From NCBI GenBank assembly GCA_030544215.1, contig JARZZO010000014.1:42127734-42191733 (forward strand): DNA of 64,000 nt. The letters run 5' to 3'. Below, piece by piece: positions 1 to 11,772 of the stretch (its first letter is position 1; each line of letters opens with the position of its first letter). This DNA comes from Zantedeschia hybrid cultivar. Lineage: Eukaryota; Streptophyta; Magnoliopsida; Alismatales; Araceae. The position numbers and the translations under genes are program-made. Under the pieces are notes generated by a model. It saw nothing but the letters and a program-made list of their open reading frames with translations. It was not told where the DNA came from and made no database searches.

Positions 1-1732
1 TGTCCACTAACATCTTACCTCATGGTGAACCCTTATGCTTGTCAACCTCTGAAAATTTCGGATACCCACAAAGGGAGGCACTAAATAAACGAGAATAATT
101 AGGGTCCTCAATGACATACGACATCCGTGCCACAGTCAAGTGTGCACACAAGTAGACTACAACTACTATCTCAAACAACTTGTTTCCCTCAGAACCAGGC
201 CCAAGCTATCTCTTAGGGACCCTAGGGACTGACTTCGAGCCTATAACTGGGCTAACCTTGTGACATGTACCTCAAGGATCACATGTGCGCGATGGCACTG
301 GGTGTACTACTAGTGGATGTTGTCACTCTGGGTCCCAAACACTGTAAAACCACGTAATGTCACCCTCCCAAATGCATGAATCAAGCATTCAAGGGTATAG
401 GAACATATTTAACATGTATAGAAGAATCTAAAATACATAATTAGATAAAAAATATCAATTTATAAATAATATACACAATGCCATGCAACTTATAGAGGGT
501 TCGGGTCGCTGCCTCTAAATGTCATTACACTTAGGTGATGCCATTCAACCTAATTGATTAGGTCTATAATTGATTATTTTGAGTGGCCTCACTAGGTCCT
601 GTCGCCTTTTAGATCGCGTCACCATAGCCCGATGCCTTTCAACTTAATTGATTACTTTGAATCACGTCAGGCACCCTCGGCGCCTTTCAACTTAATCTAT
701 TGGCTAGGGTATCAGCCTAATTAATTAGGGCTCTAATCAATTACTCTGAATCGCATCAAGTTCCCCTGATGCCTTTCAGTTTAATCAATAAGGCCTTAAT
801 TGACTGGCCATGCCACTATGCTAGCTGTTTGAATCGTATTGCTCGATGGTGACACTAATCAAATCACATCACTTGGTTCTGACATGAATAAGAACCCGAG
901 CCAGGGTTTCAAACCTAGCTTCCCAACTTGCACCCCCAGTAACCTCGAAACATAATGGAAACCACGGGCCTAAGCCCCAAAATGCCCTAAAATCAAAGAA
1001 AAATGGGAAAAGCAAGAATCTCAAACTCCTCAAGCATACAAGCCACGAATCCCCCAAGAAGAAACACCAAAAACATGTTCAAAGTACGAACCCTGTCATA
1101 ATTTTCTAGGAGATCCTAGCACTAAGGGAAGGACCATCACCCTACCTTAACCTCTTAACTCAATGTGGGTACTTCTCGTGCTGCCTTCATGCTGCCCATG
1201 TCGCCACTGCCGCCACCTTGTTGGCACCACATCCTCGACTCCTGTCGACTATTGAGAGGGAGATAGTGTGGAGGTGGAAGGAGATGAGGTGGAGAGGTGG
1301 TGGACAGGAACGAGGAGGAAGAAATCAGAGGGGAAGAGGAGGAAGAAGGGGAGGAGGAATGGTGGGAGAAGAGAAGCGGAAGGGAAGAAAAAGAGAAGGG
1401 GGAGAGAGCGGACGTGCCTCGACATGCGTGCCATCGGTCAACATACATGTTGAAGAGGAAAAGAAAGTGCATACGATGTCAGTCTGAACTGCATCATGGT
1501 AAAGATGACGTGATTTGCAATTCGCGTCACCCTCCAACGATGTGAACCAGAGGGCATGACAGGGTTCTAGCAAGTCCGGACAATCTGAAATGTGTCCGTA
1601 CAATGTGACGCCTTTCATAGGTCACGTCACCTCAGGCTGACGTGATTTAGGTTAACACAACATATCCCTAAAAGGCCCACTAACGCCCAATCAAAATCCA
1701 AAAATCATATCCGAAAGCCCTGGAATATTACA
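1..1732 (-). mobile_element. Diverged Tekay-type LTR, minus strand, cut by the window edge
   Basis: The order of parts matches the reversed solo LTR at 33217-35745: short GCGTC/GACGC inverted repeats (480-860), a CCCCAAA/AAACAT-rich stretch, the phrase ATCACCCTACC (1138-1148) that corresponds to GTCACCCTACC near 35063, a GA-rich tract (1250-1420), more inverted repeats (1500-1645) and an end reading CCGAAAGCCC...TATTACA at 1711-1732, like CGAAAGCCTCAGTCCTTACA. On the minus strand this is the TG start of the LTR. The other end lies left of base 1, so completeness and target duplication cannot be tested. It is clearly older than the other copies. No ORF in it looks real. Confidence 0.6.
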
Positions 1733-2215
1733 CTTTAACCATCTACATGTGATCATAGTCTAAATTATAGTTGGCTTGCATTCAAATTAAATTGTCTTAT
1801 AATTTAGAAGCATCTTACAATTTAAACTTTGTATCCAATAGTCAATCATTGTACTCTTAAACTTTGTTTTTTTTTTATTTTTTATTTATACTCATGCCTT
1901 CAAATCACTTTTAATACTTGGACATTGTCATCTCAGAACCATCTTACAATTTAGAAGCTTCTTTTACTATTCACCCCTCTAAGGGCCCTAAGACAAGGAC
2001 CATAGCCTCCAAGGGCCTAAAGATAGCCGTAGAGCACCCCCTCCACCCCACCCCATCAACACCCTCCAAGGACCCTAAGACGAGAACCAAATTGTTGTAA
2101 CATCCTATAAAACCTGGGAAAATGCTATTGACCTGGCGGGAGAATAGAAGACTAGAGCTAGAGCCCCTTGGTCTAATGACCCCTCAACCCCAAAAGAGCG
2201 TTATAACTTATCTCC
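1733..2215. other. Non-coding gap, nothing recognised
   Basis: AT-rich flanking DNA between the old LTR and the MITE. I see no coding signal, RNA gene or repeat that I can support. Confidence 0.5.
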
Positions 2216-2218
2216 TTA

Positions 2219-2475
2219 GGGCCGGTTTGTTTTGTGGATGTGGTATTTCGTATTTCTTGTTCCCAGATCTCTTATTTCAAGAACAAGAAGAATTTACTTT
2301 AAGTGTAATAAGTAGTTCAACAAAATAAGTGATTCCTACCTTTTAGGTGGAATGATTTATTCCACTTATTCTAGGAATAATGCGTTTGCATCAAGAATAA
2401 CATGTCCGCACTCCCAAAGCGAATAAGTCGCATAAACCGTCCTCTTCAACCCTTATCCTACAAACAAACTGGTCC
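2219..2475. mobile_element. Tourist/Harbinger-like MITE, 257 bp
   Basis: The left end GGGCCGGTTTGTTT and the right end AAACAAACTGGTCC are inverted repeats with one mismatch over 14 bp. The element is flanked by the 3-bp duplication TTA (2216-2218 and 2476-2478). A G-rich terminal repeat with a TTA duplication and no coding capacity is typical of PIF/Harbinger-derived miniature elements. It would depend on a transposase encoded elsewhere. The interior is AT-rich with some self-complementarity. A hAT origin is less likely because the duplication is 3 bp, not 8 bp. Confidence 0.8.
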
Positions 2476-4421
2476 TTAGAATTTTGCAAGCTAGAAGACT
2501 TGATGATATCCTTTGGCTTCTACCTTGCAAGCCTTGGACCATGATTAACATAGTTGATGATTTGCTTGACAGTAGCATTAAAATCTTTCTCCTCAAAGTA
2601 ATTGCAAATTAGAAGGATTGATGATATCCTTTGGCTTCTTCCTCTTGAGCACCAAATGATCATTAATCGTATCTAGGTTCGTTATATGTCTATCTTAAAC
2701 CAAAATTGTCTTATGTGCCTAGATGATCATGTCCACACGAATCCACCTTTGTTCCCAGAGATCACTAGCCTCTTTTGAGTTCTTCGCCCTTGGGATGAGA
2801 CTTCAAGCTAGAATCTCCTCTCTTCGCATAGCAAGCTCTCCAAAATCGGAAACCAAAAGGTCTAGGGTTGGATTCTCTAAGTGGCTTAGTGGATGGATCC
2901 ATGACCCATTTATAGCACAATCCAACCAAAAATAAAAAGTAATATATCCTATAATTCATTATAGTTTGAAATCTCCAAAATACTTGGGCTTCCCTTTTCC
3001 TTCTAATCCAAATTAGGAGAATGGACACAATTATTATTTTTGAAAATGTTTACAAAACTGACCTTAGCACATTGTCGACCAAATTGAGCCTTCTAAATGG
3101 CAAAAGCTAAAATGCTTAAGACATATGTTGGGTCCTCAACCTTGTTAGGAATTTCCACTAGAAAAATGATTCTAGTACAATGCTGGTAGATCGGGTCTTA
3201 GCCAATCATACACCTTGATACCAAGCCTCTAGTAAGGCTTCCCATAAATATCAAGCCTCTAGTTGGACTTTCCCTAGATACCAAAGTGATGTGTTATTAA
3301 TTGCCGTTGTTAAAGCACAAAACTACCAATCTTAAATTCTGATTCTCAATAAAAATAAAGATGTAGCACTTGGTTGAGATCAGGTCGAATCCACAGGAAA
3401 ATAATTTTTTAGTTTTTAGAAAACTTGAGTTCTTGATCCTATTCTCTAAAAATGTGATTTTGAAACTCAAAATTGAAAACGAATTAATCTACCTAGCTCT
3501 AAACAAATTTACCATAACTTCTAAATCACCTAAGTAATGCTAGCAATGAAACCAAGTAATCAACTACTCCATGCATTTCTAACTGAACAAAATTAATTGT
3601 GAATTAACAAAAGAGAGAGAGATTAAGAGGAGATAAACTAAGAGAGGAAAATAACAACACTAACAAGAAAAAATATTCCTTCAACTAATAAAAAAATTAC
3701 ATCCAAGTTTAAATAACTGAAACCTACAAGCTGGAAAATTAACCCCTAGTAAACATTAACTCAAAATTAACAGACATAAAATAAAGTGCAGCAAAAGCAG
3801 GTGCTGGAAGAGGGACTGGTGTAGTGGACCGGCTTTGAGGGGGCAGGCACAGTGCGCCTAGGGAGCGCAGACGAGGCAGGCAGGTCGGGCGTCTGGCGGG
3901 CCCGTGCGGCTGCGGTAGGCGAGGCAGTAGCGGACGGGAATCGAGCGTGCTTATGGCGGTAGGGCAGGCTCGGGTGACGAGGAGCTCGCTGCGAAGCGCC
4001 GCAACGCAACGCGTGTTGGACCCGAGGCGGCGGGCCCTGTGTGGCAGCTTCCAGAGACTGGCATGGCAACGAGGAGCTTGCTGTTGCACGCCGCGTGGCG
4101 CTGACGAGTGGGAATGGCCACGCCCAACGTTGGCGCGGGCGACAAAGCGAGGCGGCGCGAATACTGGGAGGCCACCGTGTGGCTGCTGCAGTGCGTCCTC
4201 CGACACGTGTCAAGCGGGCCCCGAGGGCGCAGGCGGAGCGTGCAAGGGAGAGAGAGAGAGAGCGATGCAGGGAGAGAGAAAGGGAAAAAGGTAGGGGAAA
4301 GAGAGAGACAAGGCGAGAAAAAAAATGCAAGAAGAGAGAGACAGTGAGGGAGAGAGAGACATAGGGGAGAGAGAGAGAGAGCAACGTTGAAAATCAAGAG
4401 AGAGGAAGAAGGAGAGAGAAA
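2476..4421. other. Non-coding stretch with a short direct repeat and a GC-rich then GA-rich block
   Basis: A roughly 35-bp phrase around TTGATGATATCCTTTGGCTT occurs twice (near 2497 and 2618), about 120 bp apart. Bases 3800-4250 are unusually G+C-rich and CpG-rich; 4245-4426 is a purine (GA) tract. ORFs across the GC/GA block are compositional: they are overlapping, low-complexity Ser/Leu/Arg translations without domains. The GA tract resumes at 48588, showing that it is the target site of the outer LTR. Confidence 0.5.
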
Positions 4422-4426
4422 AAGAG
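4422..4426. repeat. Target duplication AAGAG, left side of the outer solo LTR
   Basis: AAGAG directly precedes the TGTAAGG start of the LTR; the same five bases follow its GTTACA end at 48588-48592. Both flanks are GA-rich, so a chance match is somewhat more likely than usual, but the LTR ends lie exactly at the duplications. Confidence 0.75.
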
Positions 4427-4514
4427 TGTAAGGATTGAGGTTTTAGATTCGGTTATCGGGTCGGGTTCGGTATTGGACCCCTTGGTTTGGACACTTGTGG
4501 GCTTGGGATATGGG
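4427..4514 (+). mobile_element. Outer Tekay-type solo LTR, piece 1 of 3
   Basis: It begins TGTAAGGATTGAGGTTTTAG and follows the first 90 bases of the solo LTR at 23216 (shared GGTTATCGGGTC, then CTTGTGGG). It stops abruptly at the TGTAGACAC start of the Tat 5' LTR. The continuation is at 37479, after the Tat element. Confidence 0.8.
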
Positions 4515-4761
4515 TGTAGACACGCTAATTTTGACCTTATATCGAGTAAATTTCATGTCACAATTATAATGTCCCAAAATGGTCTGATGTTTAATGATTA
4601 ATTAAGTTTTATTGATTTTTCTGAAAAATTGTTAATTAGCGTCACTCGTGACCGACGCCATTTAGATTTCTAGCAGAAATCAGTTCGGAATTAAATTCTT
4701 AAATTCAAATAGATTTAATTGAATAGTGTCGCCTTAGGGAGACGTCATTTAGGTCCTAATA
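4515..4761 (+). mobile_element. Tat element 5' LTR, left part
   Basis: It begins TGTAGACACG and is closely similar to 36399-36645, the 3' LTR of the same element, whose first bases read TATAGACAC. It carries two GCGTC/GACGC inverted repeats (4636-4665 and 4723-4751). It is cut at 4761/4762 by the complete Tekay element and resumes at 14060/14065. The uninterrupted 3' copy at 36640-36660 reads straight across the same point, so it serves as an empty-site control. Confidence 0.8.
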
Positions 4762-7052
4762 TGTAAGGACTGAGGTTTTCGGATCCGATTTTCAGGGTCG
4801 GCCCTGTAGTTCAAGCCCTGATGGGGCTGAGACTCTGTTCTGTTTCGCGTCGAGCGGGCTCGACGCGGTTTAAACGGTGTCCAGCATTGCAGACGCATTT
4901 TAGATTGTGCCACGTGGGTGCCACGTGGGCTGGCTTTGGGACGTGAGAGTACGGCCCTGTCGTGTCGTCTGAACGGCGTCCGCGAGGGACAACGCCTTTC
5001 AGACTGCGACCCTGGGCTGTCAGTGTACGGCGCCAGTCTTGTCATCTGAACGGCGTCTTGGATGGACGACGCGTTTCAGAGTTCTGTTAGAGCGGCCTGT
5101 CATGTCGACTGATAGGCGTCCGTACATCTCGACGCGTTTTAGACAGTTTCTGGTTACCCCGCGAACCTTCCCTCCTTTCCCTCATTCTCACCCTCACACT
5201 CTCTCTCCTCACCCTCTCCACCCTCCGACTCTCCCCACTCTTCCCCTTCCCTTTCCCCTTCTTCCTCTTCCACCACTCCACCACCTCTCCACCTCTCACC
5301 ACTGCCACCACCACTCTCTTCGCGGCGTTCCATTCTCCGGACGGCGGCCGACGTCCCGGCGGAGTGGCGGCGTCCTCGGAGTACCGGCGGCGGTTTGCGG
5401 TGCGACAGTTTGGCGGCGGAGCCAGGAGGAGTTCAAGAATCGGTAGGGTGACAATTCCCGTTGTGTTTTATTTTAAAACCATGTTCTCCCGCTTGAAACA
5501 TGCTACGGATTTATGGTTTTTGGGTAGAATGAGCATGTTAGGGGCTTTTTCTTGATGGGAATAGGAGTTTCTGTGAATGTGGATTTGTGATGGTTTAGCT
5601 TGCCCCTCTTCCCCTTCTGTTTTGTGTGATTTTGGGGCTCTTGGGGATCAAAAAGGGGGACCCTCGGGTTGAACTGCGGAACCGGATTTCTGGCGTTAAA
5701 AGACGTCGTACCTGGACACGCCATTTAGAATGGCGACGGGCCAGTACGACGCCTTTTTAGATAGAAATCTTCCTGTTTGAGGTTCTGTCTGTCTGGGTTT
5801 CTGGTGTTAAATGACGTCGTACTTGGACGACACCATTTAGAATGGTGACGGGCCAGTACGACGCCATTTAAGCAGAAATCACCCTGATTAAGGATTCTGC
5901 AAGTTTCAGTTTCAGATGTGAATGGCGTCTGAGGACAGCGACGCCTTTTAAAAAGGCGGCTTCCCAGGACAACGCGTTTTACGCCAGGGCATGAGGCCGA
6001 GATTTCATGAACCAATTTAGGATGCTTGAATAGCGTCGGCCTTGGGCGACGCGATTCAAGACAGAACCACACTAATCCATGCCAGTAAAATGTATTTACA
6101 CTATTAGATAGTCGGTTAAATGCATGCCTTAAATCTACTCGATAATGATGGATTCTTCGTGACCGGATCACACTGTACCGTGTTTTGTGTTACTGTGGAC
6201 CTAGAGTGACAGTTGTAGCGCTTTATCACCCTGTGCTGGTGTGGGTGGAGCACAGCGCCGGTGGGAGCAGTGGCGGGGTGACGCCTAGTGAGAGAGGGTC
6301 ACCTGATGAACCCCGGGGTTAGCTAGTACCGGTGTCGGAGTGGTACCTGTGGAGTGTCACTCGTGCTGAGGGAAGGAGTAACCACCTGAGCCAGTTGGGC
6401 CGGAGTAGCCAGCGTGCTATCCGAGGGGTTACTGTTTGGTCTCAGCGGGTCGGTGTTTCCCACTTTCGTTGTGTGGTTGACGTGTTTTGAGGATACGCTG
6501 GTTACGGGTTTCCTGGTAAATTGGAATTATGCATGTTAAATATACTTCGAATGCATGTGATTCATATAGAGATTTAGGTGTAGTAATTACTGCTTTACTT
6601 GGTTACTGTACCTCTAGCTGTACTTTGCACTTGTGGGTGTGTGAGTGGGCAGTGGGGATCGAAGGATCCCTACTGAGTCTTTTTGTTGAGACTCACCCCT
6701 GCGGTTTTCAGGTGAGGGCTCCAGGTAGACTTAGCGAGGGGTGTGCTGCTGTGTGTCGCGCGCCCTCAGTTGTTGTTCCGGGGTATGCCCCGACGTAGTT
6801 GTTATCTTTATTTCTGGCCTGTATGCTTAATTATTTCTTTTCTGTTGGAGTATGTAATTATTTGCTGTATCGAGTCGCATTGTAATAACTTTTAATTCCT
6901 GCATTTTCCTTTCAATTCAATGCGATGTGAATGTTTAGCTTAGTTTATTGTTTATTTTCCAGACTTACTTAGATCCTGGTTTAGTTTCAAATTAATAATT
7001 TGGTACCCATTTAGTAATCGGATCCCCGATTATAGGGTGGCGGGTCGTTACA
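4762..7052 (+). repeat. 5' LTR of the complete Tekay element (2291 bp)
   Basis: It starts TGTAAGGACTGAGG and ends GGCGGGTCGTTACA. A pyrimidine-rich tract (5161-5320) probably belongs to the transcribed leader. At least eight inverted repeats of the form GCGTC(N8-12)GACGC occur, including a perfect 10-bp palindrome around 4846-4867 and a CTTGAAT/ATTCAAG-flanked one at 6025-6060. Similarity to the 3' LTR is uneven (see findings). Confidence 0.95.
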
Positions 7053-7054
7053 GT

Positions 7055-7066
7055 TGGTATCAGAGC
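7055..7066 (+). promoter_or_regulatory. Primer binding site, initiator Met-tRNA
   Basis: TGGTATCAGAGC starts 2 bases after the 5' LTR and is complementary to the 3' end of plant initiator methionine tRNA, the usual primer for minus-strand DNA synthesis in these elements. Confidence 0.92.
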
Positions 7067-7210
7067 ATTTGGTCTGGCAAATAAATGAATAACTAGGTTA
7101 AATATCGCGAGTCCGGCAAATAATTACATTATCCCGTACAGGCACGGCGGTAGTATAGGTTTTAAGGATTCTAACTAGAACTTTTCGATTTTGTGTCTAT
7201 AGGCGATTAG

Positions 7211-8269
7211 ATGGCTCCTAGGAAGAGGATGCCAGTTATTAGAGAGCGGGGAGACGTCCCTAGTGGATCTGAGGCCGGTAGGCCGAGTGTAGAGCAATTC
7301 ATGGAGGCTATGATGGACACGATGGCTAGATATCAGACCCGAGACCCTAGTGAGAGTTCCAGTGCTCGGGGAGGGTCTACAGCTACACTAGAGAGATTCC
7401 TGAAGCTGAGGCCTCCTCATTTCACCGGTCGTCCCGACCCTGATGAGGCCGTTCATTGGTTGAGGGAGATGGAGAAGACTTTTGATACTATGGACTGTGC
7501 AGCAGTTGAGAGGACTCCGTTGGCTACCTTCATGTTGAAGGATAGCGCCTATGATTGGTGGACCACTTTGAAGAGTCTGTCATATGAGGATAGGAGTCTC
7601 AGGGAGATTTCGTGGGAGACTTTTTTGAAGGAATTCAATGCGCAGTATTTCCCTAGGCATGTCCAGAGGGCCAAGGAAAGGGAATTTATGGAGCTTACTC
7701 AAGGGAGTATGACAGTACTTGAGTACCAGGCGAAGTTTGTTTCGCTTGGGAGGTTTGTGCATTTCATTTCAGGGGACGAGGAGCATCGTACTGAGAGGTT
7801 TGTGGATGGACTGAGGCTCAGTCTGAGGAACTTTGTGGCATCTCACTGTTGTACAGATTTGGCATCAGCGGTTAGGTGTGTAGCAGCAGTGGAGGCACAG
7901 CAGAATCAGTCAGCCCGGGAGAGAGGACTAACTGCTTAGGGACCAGCTCGTGGCAGGGGTAAAGCAGCGGCAGCAACCCCTTCATCTGGATCGGGATCGT
8001 CGTCACTCGGCTCCAGATTTAGGAGATTCTTTCGAGGCGGTGGCAGCAGTAGTGGCAGCAGCGGTAGTAGCAGACCCAGGCAGGATCAGCAGAGCCAGTC
8101 GGTGTCCAGCGCTCAGCAGGAGTCAGCTCAGAGGCTTCCAACAGTTTGTCAGCACTGTGGTGGTACTCATGGTGGGACTCAGTGTCCTGCTTTTTCCGGG
8201 AGATGCTATACTTGTGGCCAGCAGGGCCACGTGGCGAGGTTTTGCCCGCAGGGGCGTGGCCAGAGGTAA
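7211..8269 (+). pseudogene. Gag of the Tekay element, with two in-frame stops
   Basis: Capsid/nucleocapsid protein that packages element RNA. The 242-residue first part (7211-7939) holds the retrotransposon gag domain, with FLKLRPPHFTGRPDPDEAVHW and YDWWTTL followed by FPRHVQRAKEREFMELTQGS. It ends at TAG 7937-7939. The same frame continues through a Gly/Ser/Arg-rich stretch to a zinc knuckle CYTCGQQGHVARFC (CX2CX4HX4C, about 8193-8234) preceded by a second Cys/His cluster, then ends at TAA 8267-8269. Family members read through both places; the stops fit CAG to TAG and CAA to TAA. The ATG at 7211 was chosen because it lies at the usual distance after the primer site and opens the continuous frame. 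Confidence 0.9.
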
Positions 8270-8308
8270 GGGCCAGCTGATCAGAAGAAGCCAAGGACCC
8301 AGGGGAGA

Positions 8309-9048
8309 GTGCTAGCTATCACCAGGAAGGAGGCTCGTGCGTCCAACTTGGTGGAAGGTACACTTTCTGTTCTTGGGAACTCTGCACATGTGCTAATTGA
8401 TTCGGGTGCTTCGCATTCTTTCATTTCTGAGCAGTTCATAGATGTTCTTTCTGTACCCGTTGATGAGCTATCTGATGGATTGATGGTGGAGGTTCCTTCT
8501 GGGGATTTTATGTTGTCTTATAACTGTTTGAGGGATGTTCCCTTGACCATTGAGGGCCATGAGTTACCTGCCCAGTTGGTTGTGCTTGCCATTCGTGATT
8601 TTGATGTTATCCTGGGCATGGACTGGTTGGAGACTTATTATGCTGAGGTGGACTGCCACAGGAAGAGAGTGCATTTCTGTATTCCAGATGTCCCGACCTT
8701 CTACTTCCAAGGTATTAGACTCTCTTCTCGAGGTATTCTTATTTCTACCTTTAAGGCCCAGAGGTTGCTTGTTGGTGGCTGTGAGGCTTTCCTTGCCTCT
8801 GTCGTTTTAGCTGATGATAGTAGAAGTTCCAGTCCTTGGGAGGTGCCTGTAGTGTGTGACTTTGTAGATGTGTTTCCTGAGGATTTGCTTGGCCTTCCTC
8901 CTCCGCGAGAGGTTGAGTTTACCATTGAGCTTGCACTGGGTACGGCGCCCTTGTCTAAGGCCCCGTATCGGATGGCACCAGCTGAACTCGCTAAGTTGAA
9001 GGCGCAGTTGCAGGAATTACTGGAAGTACTTCTCCGTGGGGCGCTCCA
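8309..9048 (+). pseudogene. Protease and start of RT, Tekay element
   Basis: Aspartic protease domain with the active-site motif LIDSGASHSFIS (residues 29-40 counted from the 8309 start), followed by the inter-domain VCDFVDVFPEDL and the RT entry motif PYRMAPAELAKLKAQLQELL. It is in the same frame as gag, so the upstream TAA is the only break between them. After QELL the frame is lost: the segment normally found between this point and SPWGAPVLFV is missing, apparently by a deletion not divisible by three near 9020-9040. This start is only the first available codon; in the living element gag and pol were probably one frame. Confidence 0.9.
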
Positions 9049-10161
9049 GTGCTATTTGTCAGGAAGAAGGATGGTTCCCTGAGGTTGTGCATTGATTATA
9101 GACAGCTGAACCAGGTGACAATAAAGAATAAGTACCCACTTCCAAGGATTGATGATTTGATGGATCAGTTGCAGTCTGCAAAGGTGTTTTCTAAGATTGA
9201 CTTGAGATCTGGATATTATTAGATGAGGATCCGTGAGGTCGATATTAGTAAGACGGCTTTTAGAACTCGGTACGGACATTATGAGTTTTTGGTTATGCCT
9301 TTTGGCTTGACCAATGCTCCGGCGGCTTTTATGGATCTGATGAACCGAGTCTTCATGGTCTATCTGGATCAATTTGTGGTAGTATTTGTAGATGACATTT
9401 TAAAATACTCTTCTTCTGAGGAAGAGCACGCCACTCATCTTCGGGTGGTGTTGCAGGTCCTGAGAGAGCACCGACTCTATGCCAAGTTTAGCAAGTGTGA
9501 ATTCTGGTTAGACAAGGTACACTTCCTTGGGCATGTCATTTCTGGCAAGGGCATCGCAGTGGATCTAGCCAAGATCGAGGCAGTGATGGATTGGAGCAGG
9601 CCAACTTCAGTGACTGAGATCAGGAGCTTCTTGGGGCTAGCAGGTTATTACAGGCGGTTTGTTCAGGGGTTTTCTTCGATAGCGGCCCCCTTGTCGAGGT
9701 TGACTCGAAAGGGAGTTCGTTTTGTATGGACAGAGGAGTGTGAGCGGAGTTTCATTGAGTTAAAGACTCCCCTCACTTCGGCCCCAGTGTTGGTGCTTCC
9801 ATCAGGTTCAGGTGGGTTTGTAGTTTATTCGGATGCATCACGCCAAGGTTTGGGTGCGGTTCTAATGCAGCATGGTAGGGTCGTGGCCTATGCTTCTAGG
9901 CAGCTGAAGAAGCATGAGGAGAACTATCCCACCCATGATTTGGAATTGGCAGCTGTGGTATTTGAACTGAAGATCTGGAGACATTATTTGTATGGAGAGA
10001 AATTTCAGGTTTTTATTGATCACAAGAGCCTGAAGTATGTGTTCACTCAGAGGGATCTGAATTTGAGGCAGCGTAGGTGGATGGAATTCATCAATGATTA
10101 TGACCTCGACCTTTCTTATCATCCGGGCAAGGCGAATGTGGTGGCAGACGCCTTGAGTTGA
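9049..10161 (+). pseudogene. Reverse transcriptase and RNase H, Tekay element
   Basis: It makes element DNA from RNA and removes the RNA strand. The frame resumes at VLFVRKKDGS (9049) with CIDYRQLN, is stopped by TAG 9220-9222 (after GYY, where the family has Gln) and continues to 10161. From 9223, LVMPFGLTNAPAAF is at residues 23-36 and the catalytic FVDD at 55-58 (usual form YIDD or FIDD). RNase H follows with VVYSDASRQGLGAVL, the acidic residue in THDLELAAVV, and VADALS at the end. TGA 10159-10161 replaces the Arg codon of the usual ALSRK, fitting CGA to TGA. Confidence 0.93.
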
Positions 10162-10353
10162 AAGACGGTCGTGTCATACCTTATGATTCGAGAATGGAGA
10201 TTATTTGAGCAGGTTGTGGAATCTTCCTTTCGGGTTCCACGTGAGGATGATAGAGCCGTGTTGGCCAGCTTGACTGTGAGACCAGCAGTGTACCATGCTG
10301 TGATTGAGGCTCAGAGGGCAGATGTAGAGTTACCGCGATTCTCCAGAGACTAG
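10162..10353 (+). pseudogene. RNase H to integrase linker, Tekay element
   Basis: The frame of RT/RNase H continues past the TGA as KTVVSYLMIREWRLFEQ and ends at TAG 10351-10353. The integrase follows in another frame, so a short insertion or deletion lies near 10340-10356. No separate function. Confidence 0.75.
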
Positions 10354-10355
10354 AG

Positions 10356-11696
10356 GTGGAGTTGTGGGATGACGGTACAGTCAGGGTTAGAGGCAGACTC
10401 TATGTTCCAGCCGAAGAGGACGTGCGCAGGAGTGTCCTTGATGAGGCGCACCGTTCTAGATATGCAGTGCATCCCGGGTCAACTAAGGTGTATCATTGTT
10501 TGAGGAGGCACTTTTGGTGGCCTGGTATGAAGAAAGATGTGGCTGAGTATATGGCTAGGTGCATGACTTGTCAGCAGGTTAAAGCCGAACATCAGAGACC
10601 AGGAGGGTTGTTGCAGCCCTTGCTGATTCCGGAATGGAAATGGGAGCATGTGACTATGGATTTTGTGATGGGATTACCTGTATCCCCTAGCAGAAGGGAG
10701 GCGATCTGGGTTATTGTTGATCAGTTGACCAAGTCTGCTCACTTCCTGGCTATTAGGAAGGACTGGTCAGTCGGTAAGTTGGCTAAGTTGTTTGTAGATC
10801 GGATCATTTCTCTTCACGGGGTGCCTTTATCCATCGTATCAGATCGGGATCCGAGGTTTACTTCCAGGTTCTGGAAGAGTTTTCAGAAGGCCTTGGGCAC
10901 GCAGTTGGCCTTCAATTCGGCCTATCATCCCGAGACTGATGGGCAGTCGGAGAGGACCATTCAGACTCTGGAGGATATGCTCAGGGCATGTTGCTTAGAC
11001 TGGGGAGGTTCTTGGGAGCAACATTTGCCTACTGTGGAGTTTGCCTACAACAACAGTTATCATTCTAGTATCGGCATGGCGCCTTACGAGGCTTTGTACG
11101 GGCGACCGTGTCGATTTCCTGTGTGTTGGTCCGAGATTGGTGAGAGGCAGATAGCAGGGCCAGAGTTAGTTCAGCAGTGTGCTGAGGTTGCCAGGATAGT
11201 ACGGCAGAGACTGATCGCAGCTCAGAGCAGGCATAAGAGTTATGCTGATATCCGGAGGAGACCGCTTGAGTTTGAGATTGGAGACCACGTGTTTCTCCGA
11301 GTCTCACCCTCCAAGGGTGTGATGAGATTCGGGAAGCGAGGCAAGCTGAGTCTGCGATATATTGGGCCTTTTCCCATTCTTGCTCGAATTGGGGAAACCG
11401 CGTATCAGCTGGCCTTGCCGCCCAGTCTTGCAGGGGTGCACGATGTGTTCCATGTTTCTTTGCTGAGGAGATATGTTCAGGATCCATCCCATGTTTTAGA
11501 TTTTTCAGAGTTGGAGATCGTTGAGGACTTGTCCTTTCCAGAGTTTCCAGTTCGTATTGAGGATCGCAGAGAACAGGTCCTTCGGAACAAGGTTGTGCCT
11601 TTGGTTAAGGTGATTTGGCAGTACCGCTCCGGGGGCGAGGCAACCTGGGAGCGTGAGGACGAGATGCGGGAGCAGTTTCCTTACCTTTTCTCGTAA
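10356..11696 (+). CDS. Integrase with chromodomain-like C-terminus, Tekay element
   Basis: It inserts element DNA into chromosomes. This is the longest intact frame of the element. Residues counted from the GTG at 10356: zinc-binding H32, H39, C69, C72 (HX6H, X29, CX2C); catalytic D102 (MDFV), D163 (SDRDP) and E199 (GQSER), with exactly 35 residues between the second Asp and the Glu; GPY/F-type motif YIGPFPILARIG; chromodomain-like residues about 398-446. The chromodomain is known in this clade to steer insertion to heterochromatin. The 10356 start is formal: the domain was originally part of the polyprotein. It ends TAA, 90 bp before the 3' LTR. Confidence 0.93.
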   Translation: MELWDDGTVRVRGRLYVPAEEDVRRSVLDEAHRSRYAVHPGSTKVYHCLRRHFWWPGMKKDVAEYMARCMTCQQVKAEHQRPGGLLQPLLIPEWKWEHVTMDFVMGLPVSPSRREAIWVIVDQLTKSAHFLAIRKDWSVGKLAKLFVDRIISLHGVPLSIVSDRDPRFTSRFWKSFQKALGTQLAFNSAYHPETDGQSERTIQTLEDMLRACCLDWGGSWEQHLPTVEFAYNNSYHSSIGMAPYEALYGRPCRFPVCWSEIGERQIAGPELVQQCAEVARIVRQRLIAAQSRHKSYADIRRRPLEFEIGDHVFLRVSPSKGVMRFGKRGKLSLRYIGPFPILARIGETAYQLALPPSLAGVHDVFHVSLLRRYVQDPSHVLDFSELEIVEDLSFPEFPVRIEDRREQVLRNKVVPLVKVIWQYRSGGEATWEREDEMREQFPYLFS

Positions 11697-11772
11697 GTTC
11701 TCTTGTGAGCTTGTATCTCTATGTTTCAACCTCGTTAATTCTAGCAGGCAATTTCGGAGGTGAAATTCTTTT

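Noticed and set aside
1155..1618. Several ORFs on both strands near the left end
   Set aside because: They lie in the purine tract and cassette region of the old LTR and translate to low-complexity Arg/Glu/Gly or Ser/Pro.
3739..4397. Overlapping minus-strand ORFs of 148-205 codons in the GC/GA-rich block
   Set aside because: They are compositional: Ser/Leu-rich from the GA tract and Arg/Ala/Pro-rich from the GC block, open on both strands and in several frames, with no domain.
6529..6798. An 89-codon ORF repeated identically at 13536-13805
   Set aside because: The identity comes from the two LTRs. It has no homology-like motif and lies in non-coding LTR sequence.
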